64,000 nt of DNA from Taxawa tesnikishii (nom. ined.) (GCA_030247885.1 JAPDRO010000027.1:1-64000), one strand, 5' to 3'; shown: positions 1 through 12,771, numbered from the stretch's first letter. The notes: generated by a model from the sequence alone, not told the origin. Made by a program: numbers and translations.

Positions 1-52
1 AACCCTAACCCTAACCCTAACCCTAACCCTAACCCTAACCCTAACCCTAACC
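1..52. repeat. Telomere repeat array (AACCCT)n
   Basis: Eight perfect AACCCT units followed by a degenerate unit. The C-rich strand reads 5'->3' from base 1, so this is the left chromosome end and the complementary minus strand carries the TTAGGG 3' end. The array is short and was probably truncated by assembly. Confidence 0.97.
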
Positions 53-56
53 CCAC

Positions 57-134
57 CCACTCACTCACTCACTCACTCACTCACTCACTCACTCACTCTT
101 ATTCTTACTCATTCTTACTCTCACTCACTCACTC
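57..134. repeat. (TCAC)n tetranucleotide repeat next to the telomere
   Basis: About ten uninterrupted CACT/TCAC units directly abut the last degenerate telomere unit, then a degenerate stretch and a second short run at about 120-134. There is no G on this strand. Confidence 0.9.
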
Positions 135-1270
135 TCTTTTTCAATGTTTTTTTCTCTTTCTACTTTATTTCTTTCTTTCTATTTTATCTCTCTACTTCTT
201 TTATTCTTCTTATATCTTATTACTCTACTACTTTATTACTTTACTACTCTATTACTCTACTATTCTATTACTCTACTATTTTATTACTCTATTATTTTAT
301 TACTTTACTACTTTACTACTTTATTATTTTATTACTTTATTACTATATTTTTATTACTTTCTTATTCTTTTTAAATATTACTTTAACTCTACTAATTTAT
401 TATTCCATTCTTATATTACTATATCTCTATTACTTTACTCCTTATCTTTTACTATAAATCTCTTATTTTAACTTTTTTTCTTTTATTTCTTTTCTTTCTT
501 TTATTTTATCTCTTCTTATTTTCCTATTTTTTACTTTTATTCTATTTCTATATTATTATATCCCTATTACTTAAACTTTCTTTCTTTATTCCTTCCTTAT
601 TATAACTCTTATTTTCTAACTTACTTATTTTATTCCTTCTCTTTTTATTACCTTTTCTTTTTATTATCTTCTTTTTCTTTTATATTATCCTCCCTTACTT
701 TACTTTCCTTTTTACTTTTTTTCTCTTATTCTTAACTAATCTCCTTTTTCTTTTTATATTCCACTATTTTACTTTAATTTCTTTTACTTTACTATTAAAT
801 CTATTAGTTTTTCTTTTTCTTTCTTTTATCTTTTTTTATCTTAAGAGATATATCTTTTTCTCTTTAAAATATTATACTTGTTATAGAGAGAAATATTACC
901 TTTTTTTTTGAAAATCCTATATAGAGAAATATTGTTCCTTTCTTTAAAACTTAGCTTTTCTATGATTATCGTCTTCTTCATTTATATACTTACTTTTTAC
1001 CCTTATTTATCTAAACCCTAACTCTTAGTTCTATATTATCCTATATAATCCCTAAGGTTTAAGAAGAACTTTATTATACTTTAGGATTCTTTCTTAACTT
1101 CTTTATAACTTAGCTTAAGTCTATTTAACTAAGTTACTTTCCTTATCTATTAGACTTCTTCTTAACTACTCTAACTAACTTATTATTAGGCGTTTACTTT
1201 TTGTTAGGACTCTTTCTTGCTTGTCGGAGCTAGTAAGGACCTAACGTATTTACCTCTTAAGCTATTATCT
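101..1270. other. Subtelomeric low-complexity tract with extreme strand asymmetry
   Basis: The tract is made of T, C and A words (CTTT, TACT, TTAC). From base 1 to 840 the + strand has only two G (at 146 and 807), while C remains common, including in CA. From about 840 onward G returns and the sequence looks like ordinary AT-rich RIP-type DNA. No gene is supported; the one open frame near 144-374 is a low-complexity Leu/Tyr/Phe/Thr string. Confidence 0.85.
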
Positions 1271-1272
1271 AT

Positions 1273-1368
1273 TTTTTTCCTTCGCTACTTCTTCTGTTTT
1301 TTCCTTCACTACTTCTTCTGTTTTTTCCTTCACTACTTCTTCTGTTTTTTCCTTCACTACTTCTTCTG
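1273..1368. repeat. 24-bp tandem repeat, 4 copies
   Basis: Four head-to-tail copies of a 24-bp unit starting TTTTTTCCTTCACTACTTCT; the first copy differs by one base. The array lies about 50 bp beyond the helicase stop, on its telomere side. The unit length is a multiple of three, and one minus-strand frame reads as a Glu/Lys/Val-rich octapeptide, but nothing shows that it is translated. Confidence 0.9.
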
Positions 1369-1415
1369 TTTTTTCTTATAGGTCGTTGCTATTAGTTGTC
1401 TCTGACCTCGCTATC

Positions 1416-4400
1416 TTAGAACGACAATAAAGCCTTTGCCGCTACTCTGACTCCCTGTACCGCCATTCCGCCTCCAAATCTTGTCTCCTCTCCCAACCAG
1501 TCAAAGAAATCCTCCACCCCGGCGAATCTGCGCCGGAAGTGGTCCTCTAGCCATCTGGCTCCTCCGGCGCTCACGAATATCCCGTAACAGAGCGGCAGGA
1601 CCACGTCTCCGTGCTCACACGCTTCTTCCTTACTGGTCTTGCTGAGCTCAGCCCTTTGGCAGATGGACTGAGGGTTTAGGCACCAGAAGCAGCTCGTGTA
1701 CGGACGCAACCACTTTCGTCCGCGTGTCTCGTGCCGCTGCCGTACTCGACTGCGCTCGTGAAACACCTCATGCCGCCGGGCACACTTGGAGAACTCGTGC
1801 TTCCATTCCTCGTCCATCGCACGGCAGAGCAAGCATGTCCCGCGCACGCTGGCCAGGTCCAGACGGTAGTTGACAAGTTCGGAGGAGCCTGCAGCCGCTC
1901 TTGCTGGATGAGATCGAGTCCGGTGTGGGCGGTCTGCCGTCTTGTCGCGTCCGAGGCTGCGATTGGATCCTCGTGAGCCGCTTTGCAGACGTCGCAAGCC
2001 ACGTCTTCCGGCATGCACCACCTTCGGTGCTGAGCGAGATCGAGGTGTTCGCTCAGCGAAGTTCGGAAACATTGCTCGCCTCGTAAGTACTTGTGCACGG
2101 CCTGCTTGTCCCGTCGCTTGCGAAGTGACACGTCGTCCCTGCAGCTGCCCGTCTGCTCCGAACCGACGTCGACGTCGTCTTCGAGCTGTGCCTGCCACGT
2201 CGCCGGCAGGAGAACCATCGAGTACGCCTCCATCCCGTCGCGGCCGGCCCGACCCGACTCCTGCGCGAAGGTGACCAACGAGTCCGGCTCCCCTACGTTC
2301 ATGACCAGACGTACATGAGCGTGGTCGAAGCCTTCGGCAAGAGCGGTCGTGGCAACGAGATACGGGCGGTCGGAGGTATGGATCCAGCGATCAACGATGA
2401 GCTTCTTCTGTTCCGGCGTTCCGCTCTTTGCGGTGTATGCAGCACAACCAAGCAGTTGGCACAGGCTGTCCGCGTCCTCACACGTTCGGACGTATAGGAC
2501 GATCTTGTCACGGGAATGATCGAACAGGTCGGAGTCGCGCCACGCGTCTTGCGCTTCGACCGCACTCTGCTCCAGAAGGCTGCCTTTGCGAGGGTCTGCC
2601 CTGCGGACCATGTAGAATATGTTGGGTCGGTTGCTCGATGCTCTGATGGTTGTCGGACGGTAGAGGTAGTTGCGCTCCTCAAACTCCTCTTTCATGGACG
2701 GAGGCAGTGTGGCTGTCAGGTAGACAAACTGCGTCCTGAGATTGCGGACCGCAGTAAGGTCGACGATGCTCGATCGGTAGTCAACGGCAGTCACCGTCAG
2801 GTGGCATTCGTCGATCACGATTCGATCGAGTTTCTGCTGGACGATCAGGCTTCGTGCGTATTTCGTGAAGTGTGTTGTGGCCGCAGCCTCAACGCTGACG
2901 ATTATCAGCGATGCTTCTCGACTTTCTCCCGGCAACCATTCGAGGTGAGCGATGTTCAGTTCCCGTATCCGCCGAAGCAGGTCTGCCCGAAGGGATACGA
3001 GCGGCACGATGAGGATGGTGATCCCGGCATCAGGCAGCGTACACGGCAACATGAAGGACAGGCTCTTTCCGGCTCCGGTTGGCAAGATGGCCACCACCTG
3101 CTCCGTCCACGACATGATCGTGGTGAGGGTCTGTTCCTGCTCCCTCGATTTCCACATCATTCTCTGGTTGCCGTAGAGCTTTCTGAGCCCTTCCAGCAGA
3201 GCCTCTGCCGACCACGGTTTGCGGGGCCGATAGACACCCTTGGCAAGTCGTTCCTTCAGTCGACACTCTTCTCCGTCCCTCTTTCGCTTCTTGCCTTTTA
3301 GCATCGTCTCCACTCCCCAGAAGTCCTGCCACAACGTTGACGCGCGAAGTCCCATTCGGATCAGCCCGTCCCACACGTTGCCGAAGGTCGCTCCCGTCTG
3401 ATTGGCATACGCCCTGTTGACCGTGCGTGTCTTGTGGTTGCGCTGTCTCGTCATCGCTCGGATATCCTCCTCCATCTCCTCGGCGTCCTCGTCGTCTTCG
3501 TTGACTTCGAAGCAGCCTATGTTGCTCGCAAACTTGGTCTTGACGATGGCCACGCTCATCTGGCGCCAGTTGGAAACGTGAAGCCGGGGTGTGCACGCCC
3601 GAGCACTGGCTTCCTCCAGACAACGACTCAACCGTCCTTCGCCCCACACCTTTCCGTCTTTCTCCCACAAGAACGAGGAGAGCAGTGCCTTTGGTGATTG
3701 CTGCCGCAGAAAGACCTGTCGTAGCGGCACGACATAGACGAGGTAATCCAGCAACAGGTCGCCCACCGGATTGGCGAGAAACCGGATGTTTTCCTTGTAC
3801 CTGCCCGTCTGCTGCTGACCTTTGTGGTATTTGACATGTATCATGACACGATCGTGGCGGAGTGTGATGGATCGTCGTCGTTGCGTGTTCCGCCAGGTCA
3901 TGGAGAAGAACTCGCTTTCGCGGATGGGCTGACCGCCACTGATGTGAACGAGGACACACAAGCGTTTCAAGAACTCCTGCACAGTTGCCTCGTAGCCGGC
4001 TAGCGCACTGTCCCTCCAAACGAAGCCGCTCGCTGATCGACGGTCTTGCTGAAGGAAAAGGCGGCACAGTTGCTCGGAACGCTCAACGGCGGCCAACAGA
4101 GCTTTGTCCGTCCCCCTCAGCAGGAGAGCGTTGTCACGATGCTGGATCAAGCTCCAGCCGACGGTATCGACGTTGCCGCTATCTCTAAGCGCCCAAGACT
4201 GCATGCGGCGTAGGTCCTTCTGACCCAGCAGCAAGTCGTCGTACAGTAGCCGTTCGCACTCACGGTATTCGGAGAGCAGTAGCGTGGGGATCTGGTCCAT
4301 ACGCAGCTCTGTATCTTCGTATGTCAGGACCTGTTCGCTTTCGTCCCAACAGGCCTCATGATCACCCACGCTGTCCTTCGAGATGCGAAACAGCAACAGG

Positions 4401-5849
4401 CGCCAGCGGAGTATCTCCCCATCGGCGTCTCGGCCGTCTGCTGCAGATAACTCTCACAGCATTCCTTGACGAGCGCGAGCGTTTCTCCCCACCCTGCCGC
4501 TCTTTGCGAGCACAGTCATAGAAGATCAGCAGCTGCGCGACCCATATCATCGCAGACAGACTGCTGTTGAAGTTGCCGGGTTCCATCCAGCCTTGCGTAG
4601 ACGGCTTGATGCTTAGCATCGCGCAGAAGCTCACTATTGGCGAGCGGTACCGTCGGGCTCCGGTAGTGTGACGGATAACGAGCATCCATAACTCAACCAG
4701 CCCATCTCTCAGTTGGCCCTTGATCCCTTCACCCGTGCCCGTCGCTCCCCGTTCTGCTAACCGACGGAGGTTATGCCACACCACCCTTTGCTTGTCCGTC
4801 GGTTCGATCACGTCCTCTGGCCGGATCGTCTCCTCCGAGTCAGCACTGAAGTGGTACTCGTCACAGATCGCCACTCGCTCCAGGTACGACAGGAACTGTG
4901 ACGCCAGCTTGAAGTAGACCTTGAGCGTGCCGGGCTCCTTGTAAGGATCGAACGGCCGAACCTTCCCAATCGACTCGACCTGCGACGACTGGAACCGACT
5001 GAGAACGACGCGACATGGCCAAGTGAGCATACAGTCGGGTCCGTCGAAACACCAGCCGTGCGCCTCCCTGAGCACGTCCTCCATCGCATCGACGATCGTC
5101 CGCAGAGGACATCCTTCGTCTCGCGAGGGCACGGCGATCGCTGCTCGGATCTCGTCTTTCTTCAAGCCGCAGACATGGTCGACGATGCCGGTCTCTCTGA
5201 GCCATGGTACCACGGTAGAACGATGCTCGTCGAATCCGCGGACACGGTTGGCCGCAGATGCGGCGTCGCGCTCTGCCTGAAGGATGTCTTCTTCTTGCGT
5301 CCGGAAGAAGTCACGCTGGTGACCGGCTCGCCTCCGACCGCAAATCTCCAGGTCCGCTACTTGGACCTCGAAGTACCTCTGCCAGCTTCCGACCTTGAAG
5401 AAACGCTGACAGGCGCGGTCGCAAGACCACAGCTTGTTGTGGGTATGGACCTGCTTCAAACGAGCATCGCCGCCTCGCTTCTGTCCGTTGACCCAGCCGT
5501 GTTGCCGCTCACAATGATCTTGCATGCCACGCGGAGTGCGGCATATATAGGGACAAAGCCTGCCTTCGCCATCTTTCCCGCCACACTTCAAGCCGTCGAA
5601 GTACACCGGAAGTCCCGTTACGGGAGGCTCTGTTGCTGCTGGATAGATGACATCTGCCTCGACTTGCGCAAGTTCGGTAAAAGACCCGACTTTGGCAATA
5701 ATGTCCCGCCGTTGTTGTAAGCTGAGACGCTTGTGATGCACACGAAGATGTTTGGCGAGCTGCGAAGGTACGACTGCATACTGACAATGGATGCAAACAA
5801 GGATGCGGTGCTGGGCGACTACTTGGAAGAGACGATGAAAATCATCCAT
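1416..5849 (-). CDS. Telomere-linked RecQ-like helicase (frame broken at about three points)
   Basis: A large subtelomeric helicase transcribed toward the telomere; the N-terminal ATG is at 5847-5849 and the stop at 1416-1418. The N-terminal part carries a C2H2-like finger (CIHCQYAV...HLRVHH) and the DUF3505-type region of fungal telomere-linked helicases. The middle part has RecQ motifs: LPTGAGKS (Walker A), DECH, YLTATLP and QESGRAGRDG (motif VI). The C-terminal part is Cys/His-rich (CLLCR...HEFSKC). Coding moves between frames near 4,487-4,490, 4,417-4,420 and 1,880-1,890. Each change fits loss of one base, the first two in runs of four C on the + strand, and the frames continue family-like sequence across each point. 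It is either a recently broken copy or an intact gene with sequence errors. Helicases of this family are typical of the last gene before many fungal telomeres. Confidence 0.85.
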
Positions 5850-6189
5850 CTGAGTCTTGGCTTGCCTTCACGGCTGCCATACTTGCGAGGCCAGACATAG
5901 CTATATTACCTTTCTAAGGATTTAAAGGATCCATGTGATGCTCAGGATCAATTGTTTAGAGCGTACTGATCACGTCGCATAGACACAGGGCTGGTCTTTG
6001 TTTGGAGAGGCCGCCCTGCGAAAATGCGGGAGTGGCCTATGCACAAGGCGCCTCATCTTTTTCCTTTTAAGACCGCCGCCCTTGATGTTCCATGTATATG
6101 GCATATATATGAGTGGTGTTTGGCATGCAGAGAGAATAACCTTATGACAGTATAGTGTGTGGGTTTCGAGAAGGTTGGGGCTCGGGAAG
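5850..6189. other. Upstream region of the helicase, no gene seen
   Basis: Ordinary-composition DNA upstream of the helicase start. It would hold the helicase promoter, but I see no convincing TATA element or further gene. Confidence 0.6.
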
Positions 6190-6291
6190 GCAAACGAATC
6201 GTGGTCAACAGGTGCAAACGAATCGTGGTCGTTCCTCTAACCCTTAGGGTTATAGCCCACGCAAAAGCAAACGAATCGTGGCCATTCGTTT
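6190..6291. repeat. Three 17-bp repeats with a telomere-like hairpin and a second hairpin
   Basis: GCAAACGAATCGTGG recurs at about 6,190, 6,214 and 6,267. Between copies two and three is TAACCCTTAGGGTTA (6,238-6,252), two opposed telomere-type heptamers around one T. The third repeat forms an 8-bp inverted repeat with ATTCGTTT (AAACGAAT at 6,269-6,276 against 6,284-6,291). The cluster sits exactly at the edge of the RIP block. Confidence 0.85.
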
Positions 6292-6329
6292 GACTTCTAC
6301 GAGTAGTATTCTTACGAATCTAGAACGTA

Positions 6330-8800
6330 TTAACTATACTATTACTAAAGGAAAATCTTAATTCTATATATTTAGAATTAAGATCGTTAGCTATATTTAC
6401 GACTTAAAAGGTAAATATTTAGATATTACTAAGGTTATTAAGATCTTAAAATAAGATAAGTTTAAAAATATTATAAATGTTCGGGTATTTCTTAGCTTAA
6501 GCTTATACTATTATTTCTAGGTAGAAAACTTTATATATATAGTAGTACTACTATATAAACTTATATAAAAAGACGTAGTATTTTCCTTTAGAAAACTAGC
6601 TAAATAGGTAGTTAAGTTACTAAAGGTAAAGCTTACTAATACTCTAGTACTAAAGTCTATTAATTATACTAAAGGAATAGGATCTATTATTTTAGCTATA
6701 AATTCTAGCCTTCGCGAATAGGGAACTATCTTAATATAGTTAACTAGAGATAATAAGAAGAAATAGTATTTAGTATAATATAAAAGTAGCTTCTAAACGA
6801 CTATAAAATCCGGCTATAATACTAGAAAACGCGAATATAGAGGAGTACTTAAGGCCCTAAAGAAAGTACACTCGTATTTATATAGCGTATTCTTTATCTT
6901 AGAAATTAATACTAAAACGCTAGTAGCGTAGCTTAATAAATTATCCTCGGATCTTCCTAGTTTTATTATAGCTTAATAAGTAACTTAAATACAACTATTT
7001 ATATTCGAGGTTTAATATATACTTAGTACTAAATATACTACTATAAATACGCTATCTTAGAGACCTTACTATCCTTTAAATAATAATAATATATTAAACG
7101 AGTAAGATATTAACGTAGTTATTAACGTAGATTTATTTACTACTTTTATATATACTATTATAGTTAACGGGAGTATTAAAATGTACCTTATAACTATAGC
7201 GGCCGCTATTAGAATATCGTTAGTAAAAGGTTACTCGGAGAAATTTTAGAGAATAGCAAAATACCTTATAACTTTAAAAAGCTTATAGTTATAAATCTTA
7301 AGGAATTTTACGTATTTAAGAAAGAAGCGCTTAACTATTTAGTATATAGTTAATATCTATTTCGGAGAAATACTAGGAATATACTACTATAATAAGTAAT
7401 TAATAGCGAGGATTAAAGGTGAAAGATTATTTAAAGCCTATATAATAAAAGTAGCTACTAAGAATAAGAAGTTACTTATAAAAAGGTCGCTAACTATTAC
7501 TAGTAAAATAATACCTTTAAAGATATTTCTAGATATTACGCGGGCTACTTAGAGTACTAGATACGTACTAACTATAAGGATATAAAGGAATTATATTCGG
7601 TTTACTAGTAAGTCCTTAGAGAAATATAGTTAGTAAATATTATCTTTATACTCGCGTCTAATAGTAAGAAATACCTCGTTATTACTAGAGAATTAGTATT
7701 AGAGTAGCTAGAGGCTAGAGTATTACGTAAGCCTAATAGCTAGGCTATTATAAGATTCCTTTACGAGGATGTTATTTATAAATATAAGTACTTTACTAAA
7801 CTAATTAGCGACGAAGAACTTAAGAACTTTAGCTATATATTTATATTAGCTATATAATATAAAATTTAGAAGATTATTACTTCCGTTTATTATCTTAAAG
7901 GTAATAGATTAATAAAACGTAAATATCCGAACCTTATTAACTACTTATTAAAGCTTACTTTTAGGTTTAGTAAGCCCTAGGACGTATAGTTACTAGAAAC
8001 CTTATAAGTAGACTAGATTACGCTAAGGTAATCTATTAATATATTTCTAGTATAAATCCTATATAGAAGAAATATTATTCTTCCGATCGAACTAGAATTC
8101 CTATTATAATAAGTACTAAATTAGAGTACTATTAAAACTATTATAAATCTAGTAACTATACGCGTATAATAGTTAGTACGCTAGGATAAAGTTCTAGAGG
8201 ATATACTACTATACTAATAGTAAATATAAGAATAGAACGTAAAGGAATTTAATAGTCGAAAGAATACTACGTTCGAATAGTTAAATATTAAATAAGAAGT
8301 CCTTATTTATAATATAAAACGTAAGAAAATCCGGAGAGATAAGCTACTATTTCGATAGTATAGTCCTTCTAAAATTAAAAGTATTACCCTTATAAGTACC
8401 TACGTACTAGAAACCTTAGATAGTATTAAAATAAAGGGGACTTATACCCGAAATTAACTAAAACTATAGATTTGACTTATCTTCTTAACTACGCTTAAAT
8501 AGTTATAAGATTAGTTAGTAGCTACTAAAGATAATATACCTTTACTTAAGGATAAAGGATTAGAAATTAATTTATAAGACAAGAAACTAGAAGATAAATT
8601 ACCTATAAATATTAGAGATATAGGCTTAAAGGTAATTATTAGCGTACTACAAGGATTCGATCTATTATAGTACGAGGATTATATAAAGTAGCTAGCTAGC
8701 TAGTAGGCTAGGTTTTATATAGTTTCGAGAGCTATATAAAAACTTAAGTCTAGGAATAGACTTATAAAGAAAGGAAAGTATATTTCTATATTATTTTAAT
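6330..8800 (+). mobile_element. Ty3/Gypsy LTR retrotransposon relic (pol part)
   Basis: Heavily RIP-mutated remains that still resemble Gypsy pol in the usual order: end of reverse transcriptase and RNase H (about 6,330-7,080), then integrase (about 7,250-8,470). It is broken throughout by many changes and appears old. I did not find its LTRs; the pyrimidine-rich stretch at 8,800-8,950 might be part of one. Boundaries are approximate. Confidence 0.65.
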
Positions 8801-10920
8801 AATCTTTCTATTTATTTCTTTAGATAATTTCCTTTATTAACTTTCTTAATAATTTCTTTTATTATCTATTTCTCTACTATTCTTATATTCCCTTTTATAA
8901 TAAGGCCTTTATTTATTTACTTAAGATAGTAGTCTTATTTTATTACTAAATAAAAGTATAAAGCTCGTAAGATAAGAAGTTTATATTTATATAAAAAGAT
9001 ATTCCTTTTATATTATAAGTTAAAAGGATTAAGTAATAGTAGTAATAAGGGGTAATAAGAAAGAAGTAAAAGGAAGGATACTTTTAAAACTAAAATCTCC
9101 GGATATTAGTTATATTTCCCTTTAAGGAAGTAAAACACGTAATAAATATCTAAATTTATATACTAAACTATAAATCCTTTAAAAACTACGCCTTAAAGCT
9201 ACTACTAATAACGCTACTATAATTCGCAAGTATAGTAGTTATAAATACTTTAGAAACTTACTAGGAGATAGTATTTCCTTACTATATACTTACTAAAGTT
9301 TAATTATACTTACGACTTACTATATCGTAACTTAACTTACTTAGTAGTTAAGTTATTAGTACTATTAAAGCTAATAACTTTATCGTTTTAATTTCCGAGT
9401 TATTTTACTAAGTATTTAAAGAAGTAAAGAGGATTAGTAATAACGATAAATACTACTACGTAGCCCTTAACTTAAGTAATAAAATCTCCTAGGAAGAAGA
9501 AAGACTAAGTAAATACTAGTTCCTACTATTATAAGACTATTATAAGAAAAGAATAACCTTTAAATTAAACTTCTAAGAAAACTTCGGAGATACTATTTAA
9601 TTAAAAAGACTTCTTTTAATAGAAGAAACGAGTAAGTAAAAGCTAAAAGAACTCTTTATAGTCTATAGTAAATTATAAGAAATATAAATATCTTTTAATT
9701 TAACCTTAATAATATAATCTTCTTTAAGATAAGATAGCTAGCTAGAAAGGGGTTTACTATAAAGTAAGTAGTTTACGCGTTCCTTTATAAGTATATATAT
9801 CGTAATTATACTAGAAGTAAAGGTTTTAAGAAGAGTTAACTATTTTAGCCTAGGGACTTAGAAAATATTAAAAAGTACCCTAAGAGATATCTACTACTTA
9901 ATTAAGGAGAATACGAGTACTTAATTATACTAGGATATATTATTAATAAGTAAGGAGAAGTTTATAAAGTCGCTAATATTAAACTATTATATAGTAACTA
10001 CGCTTAAACTCTACTTATAAATATTAATAATATAAATATATTTATACTAGAGAGCTCTCCCTTTTATTACTTCTAGAAGGAGTAAAACGTAAGATTAAAG
10101 AGGAGGAAGTAAAGGAACGTAAGCGTAAGATAATAGCTAATATACTTCTTAACTAAAATCTAAATACTCTTACTAATTTATATAACGATCCTAGTAGATA
10201 AAATACTCGCAACCTCGGTAATAATTTCTATAAGAATATAAACGATAATAAGATACCTAAGGATTCTATCCTATTTAATCTAAAGGAGGAGGAAGAGTAA
10301 TATAAGGAAAATATAAAGGAAACGACTTTAAAGAAAAAAGCGGCTATAGTTACTAGATTAGTAAGAAATATAAAGCTCTTTAAAGGGAGATCGATTAACT
10401 CCCGAGTAAGATATTAAATCCTAATATTACTAACTTAATAAAGAAGGTACTTCGTACTATTAATAAGGATAATAAAGTATTTTATAAGGTATATCTTTTC
10501 TAACTCTACTAGAAAGTTAAATACTATATTAGAGCCCTTAGTAGGGAGTAGCTAATTATACGTATAAGAGAGTTTTTATTTAGTAAAGCTTTTAAGCTTA
10601 AAACTAACCTTAAGACTATAAATTAATTTTATAAGTCTTATAGGCTAGCTTATACTTTTAATACTTATAGTCTCTATAGATATTAGTACTATATTCCTCT
10701 AGCTAAAAAACACGATTATAGAGCCGTTATAGAGTCTATTTTTCTAGGTACTTACGACTAGTTTTAGAAGGATAGTACTATTAATATTAATGTATTTAAC
10801 TAGCTATTTAAAGAAGACCTTATAAAGAATATACTAAAAGAGCTTACTATATATAAGTACTATCTTTATCTTCCTACTAGTTAATCTAATTAAGGCTAGT
10901 TATATAACGCCTATTATAGC
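8800..10920. other. RIP-degraded repeat, family not recognised
   Basis: The composition matches the neighbouring elements. Long stretches look formerly coding in one + frame, but I could not assign a family. It ends precisely where the pogo-like element at 10,925 begins. Confidence 0.45.
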
Positions 10921-10924
10921 TATA

Positions 10925-12771
10925 ACGTATTTTATAAGTAAGTTAACTACCTAAGTAAGTCGGCTACCTTACGAAACTAGAACGCCTACGTAGTAATATT
11001 ACGTAATACTACAATACTTTATAGTAGTCTATAGAATAGTATATAATTATTTAGAAACATTGCTATCTTCTATATCTTCTATTTTTACTTTATAAGTATA
11101 GGAGTTATACCTAGTCTTATTATAATAGCTATAACGCTACTTTATACGTACCCTCTTCGTAGCCTTCTTACTATTATTACTACTACTACCCTCCTTAGTA
11201 GCGACTAGATTAGTTACCTTACTTACTATTAGAGTTTCCTCTATTTATACGTATTACTTTTTGCGGCTCTTACGCTTTATAGCCGCCTTAATTACGTCTT
11301 ATAAACGCGCTATTTCTTCGCGTATTAATACTATCTTATATGCTATTTACTAAGCGCCCTTAATTAACTACTTAACTTACTTATTTAAAGAGCTTACTAG
11401 AGACCCCTAATGTTTTTATATACGATTTCGAATTAGCGTTAACTACGCCTCTATTTCGCTAGCGTTACGCGGTATTTTCGCCTCCTATTTAACTATACTT
11501 AGTATAAGTAGCGTTAGCGTACGTAGCCTTATATTTAACTTCGATAATATAGCCTCTAAGTTATATAAGACTAGCCTAGCGCCTCGAAACTTTACGTAGA
11601 TATTCTCTTATATAAACGCCTTCTTAAAAGTTACTTTAAAGGTAATTAAGAAGGTTTCTTTCGTAATATAGTAAACGCGACTACGTACTAAGGCTAAGAT
11701 CTCGTCGCTATATAGGCGCTTTAGTAGTAAGTAATAGACGACGTTAAGTAGCTATAGTAAGTATAAGGAATATAAAGGTATATAGAGAGCTATAATATTA
11801 TTTTCCTTATAGTAATTTTAGAATTTAATTAAGTAATAGCTCTTATAGCTATTAATAATAAGTAGCCTATATACCCTAATAGTATAAGCCTTTATATACG
11901 TATCGAAGTACTTAAGCTATGCGAGCGCGAGCTTATTATTAGTCTAGCTAGTAGAAGAGACTTTAATAATCTAGTTACAAGGTAAATTATTAAACTAAGT
12001 TAAGATAAGGACCTTACTTACGAAGATAATAAAGGGTAAGATAATACGCCTTATAGTCCTAACGCCTTATACTAAGGTAACTTACTTGCGATTACTAGGC
12101 TATAGTTTCTTTTATTTACTAGGTTTCTCTAAGCCTATAATAATTAGCTAAGACGATATCTTACCTATTAGAAAGCTAGATTTATTAAAATTATAAGTGT
12201 CCTTATTTAAGATACTATACTTCGCCTTTATTAATTAGATAAGCGCGAACTAGAGCTAGATAACTACTAGATCCTTATAGGTAGCTTACTAGCGATCGTA
12301 CGAACGGCTTTATTACGTTCGTAACTTAAGTATATACTTAATAAAGTTATTAACTTAGTTCTTACTAATAGGCTTCCTATTACGCTCTCCTAGTAGTTTA
12401 TCTACTATATTTCGTACGTTTCCCTTCGAGGGTAATATACTACGTAGACTCTCGTCTAATATACGCTATATTATTACCTCTTCTTCTAGTTTTATAAGGC
12501 GCTTTAATTTCGGCTCGTAGTTACGTCGAGAGCGCCGTCTAGCGCGTCGGTCTTATAGCGTTAATTAGAGTATAGTATATACTACTATAGTACGTCTCTC
12601 GCTTTAAATTTACTTAGATATAATATTAGAGATAGTAAGGTATATATCTCCTTTAATATAAGTATATTATACGTTGCGTTGTTAAGGTATTACGTAATAT
12701 TACTATATAAGTATTTTAGTTTTGCGAGGTAGTTAACTTACTTAAGTAGCTAACTTACTTATAAAACACGT
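10925..12771 (-). mobile_element. Fot1/pogo-like DNA transposon, family B (1,847 bp)
   Basis: Terminal inverted repeats of roughly 70-80 bp begin ACGTATTTTATAAGTAAG on the left, with the matching inverted copy on the right ending AAAACACGT. TA flanks both ends (10,923-10,924 and 12,772-12,773), as expected for Tc1/mariner-superfamily elements. The minus strand retains similarity to a pogo/Fot1 DDE transposase. RIP has destroyed the frame. Confidence 0.8.

Noticed and set aside
144-374. Open frame of 76 residues beside the telomere
   Set aside because: Low-complexity Leu/Tyr/Phe/Thr string from CT/TA repeats; no family pattern and G-free DNA gives long open frames by chance.
1273-1368. CRISPR-like array
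   Set aside because: Direct tandem copies without spacers in a eukaryote; a simple minisatellite.
2516-3301. Long + strand open frame opposite the helicase
   Set aside because: Shadow of the GC-rich helicase gene; the minus strand carries all RecQ motifs.
4362-4490. Introns joining the helicase frames
   Set aside because: No GT-AG pair restores the family sequence, whereas one extra base in each CCCC run does; a frame break explains it better.
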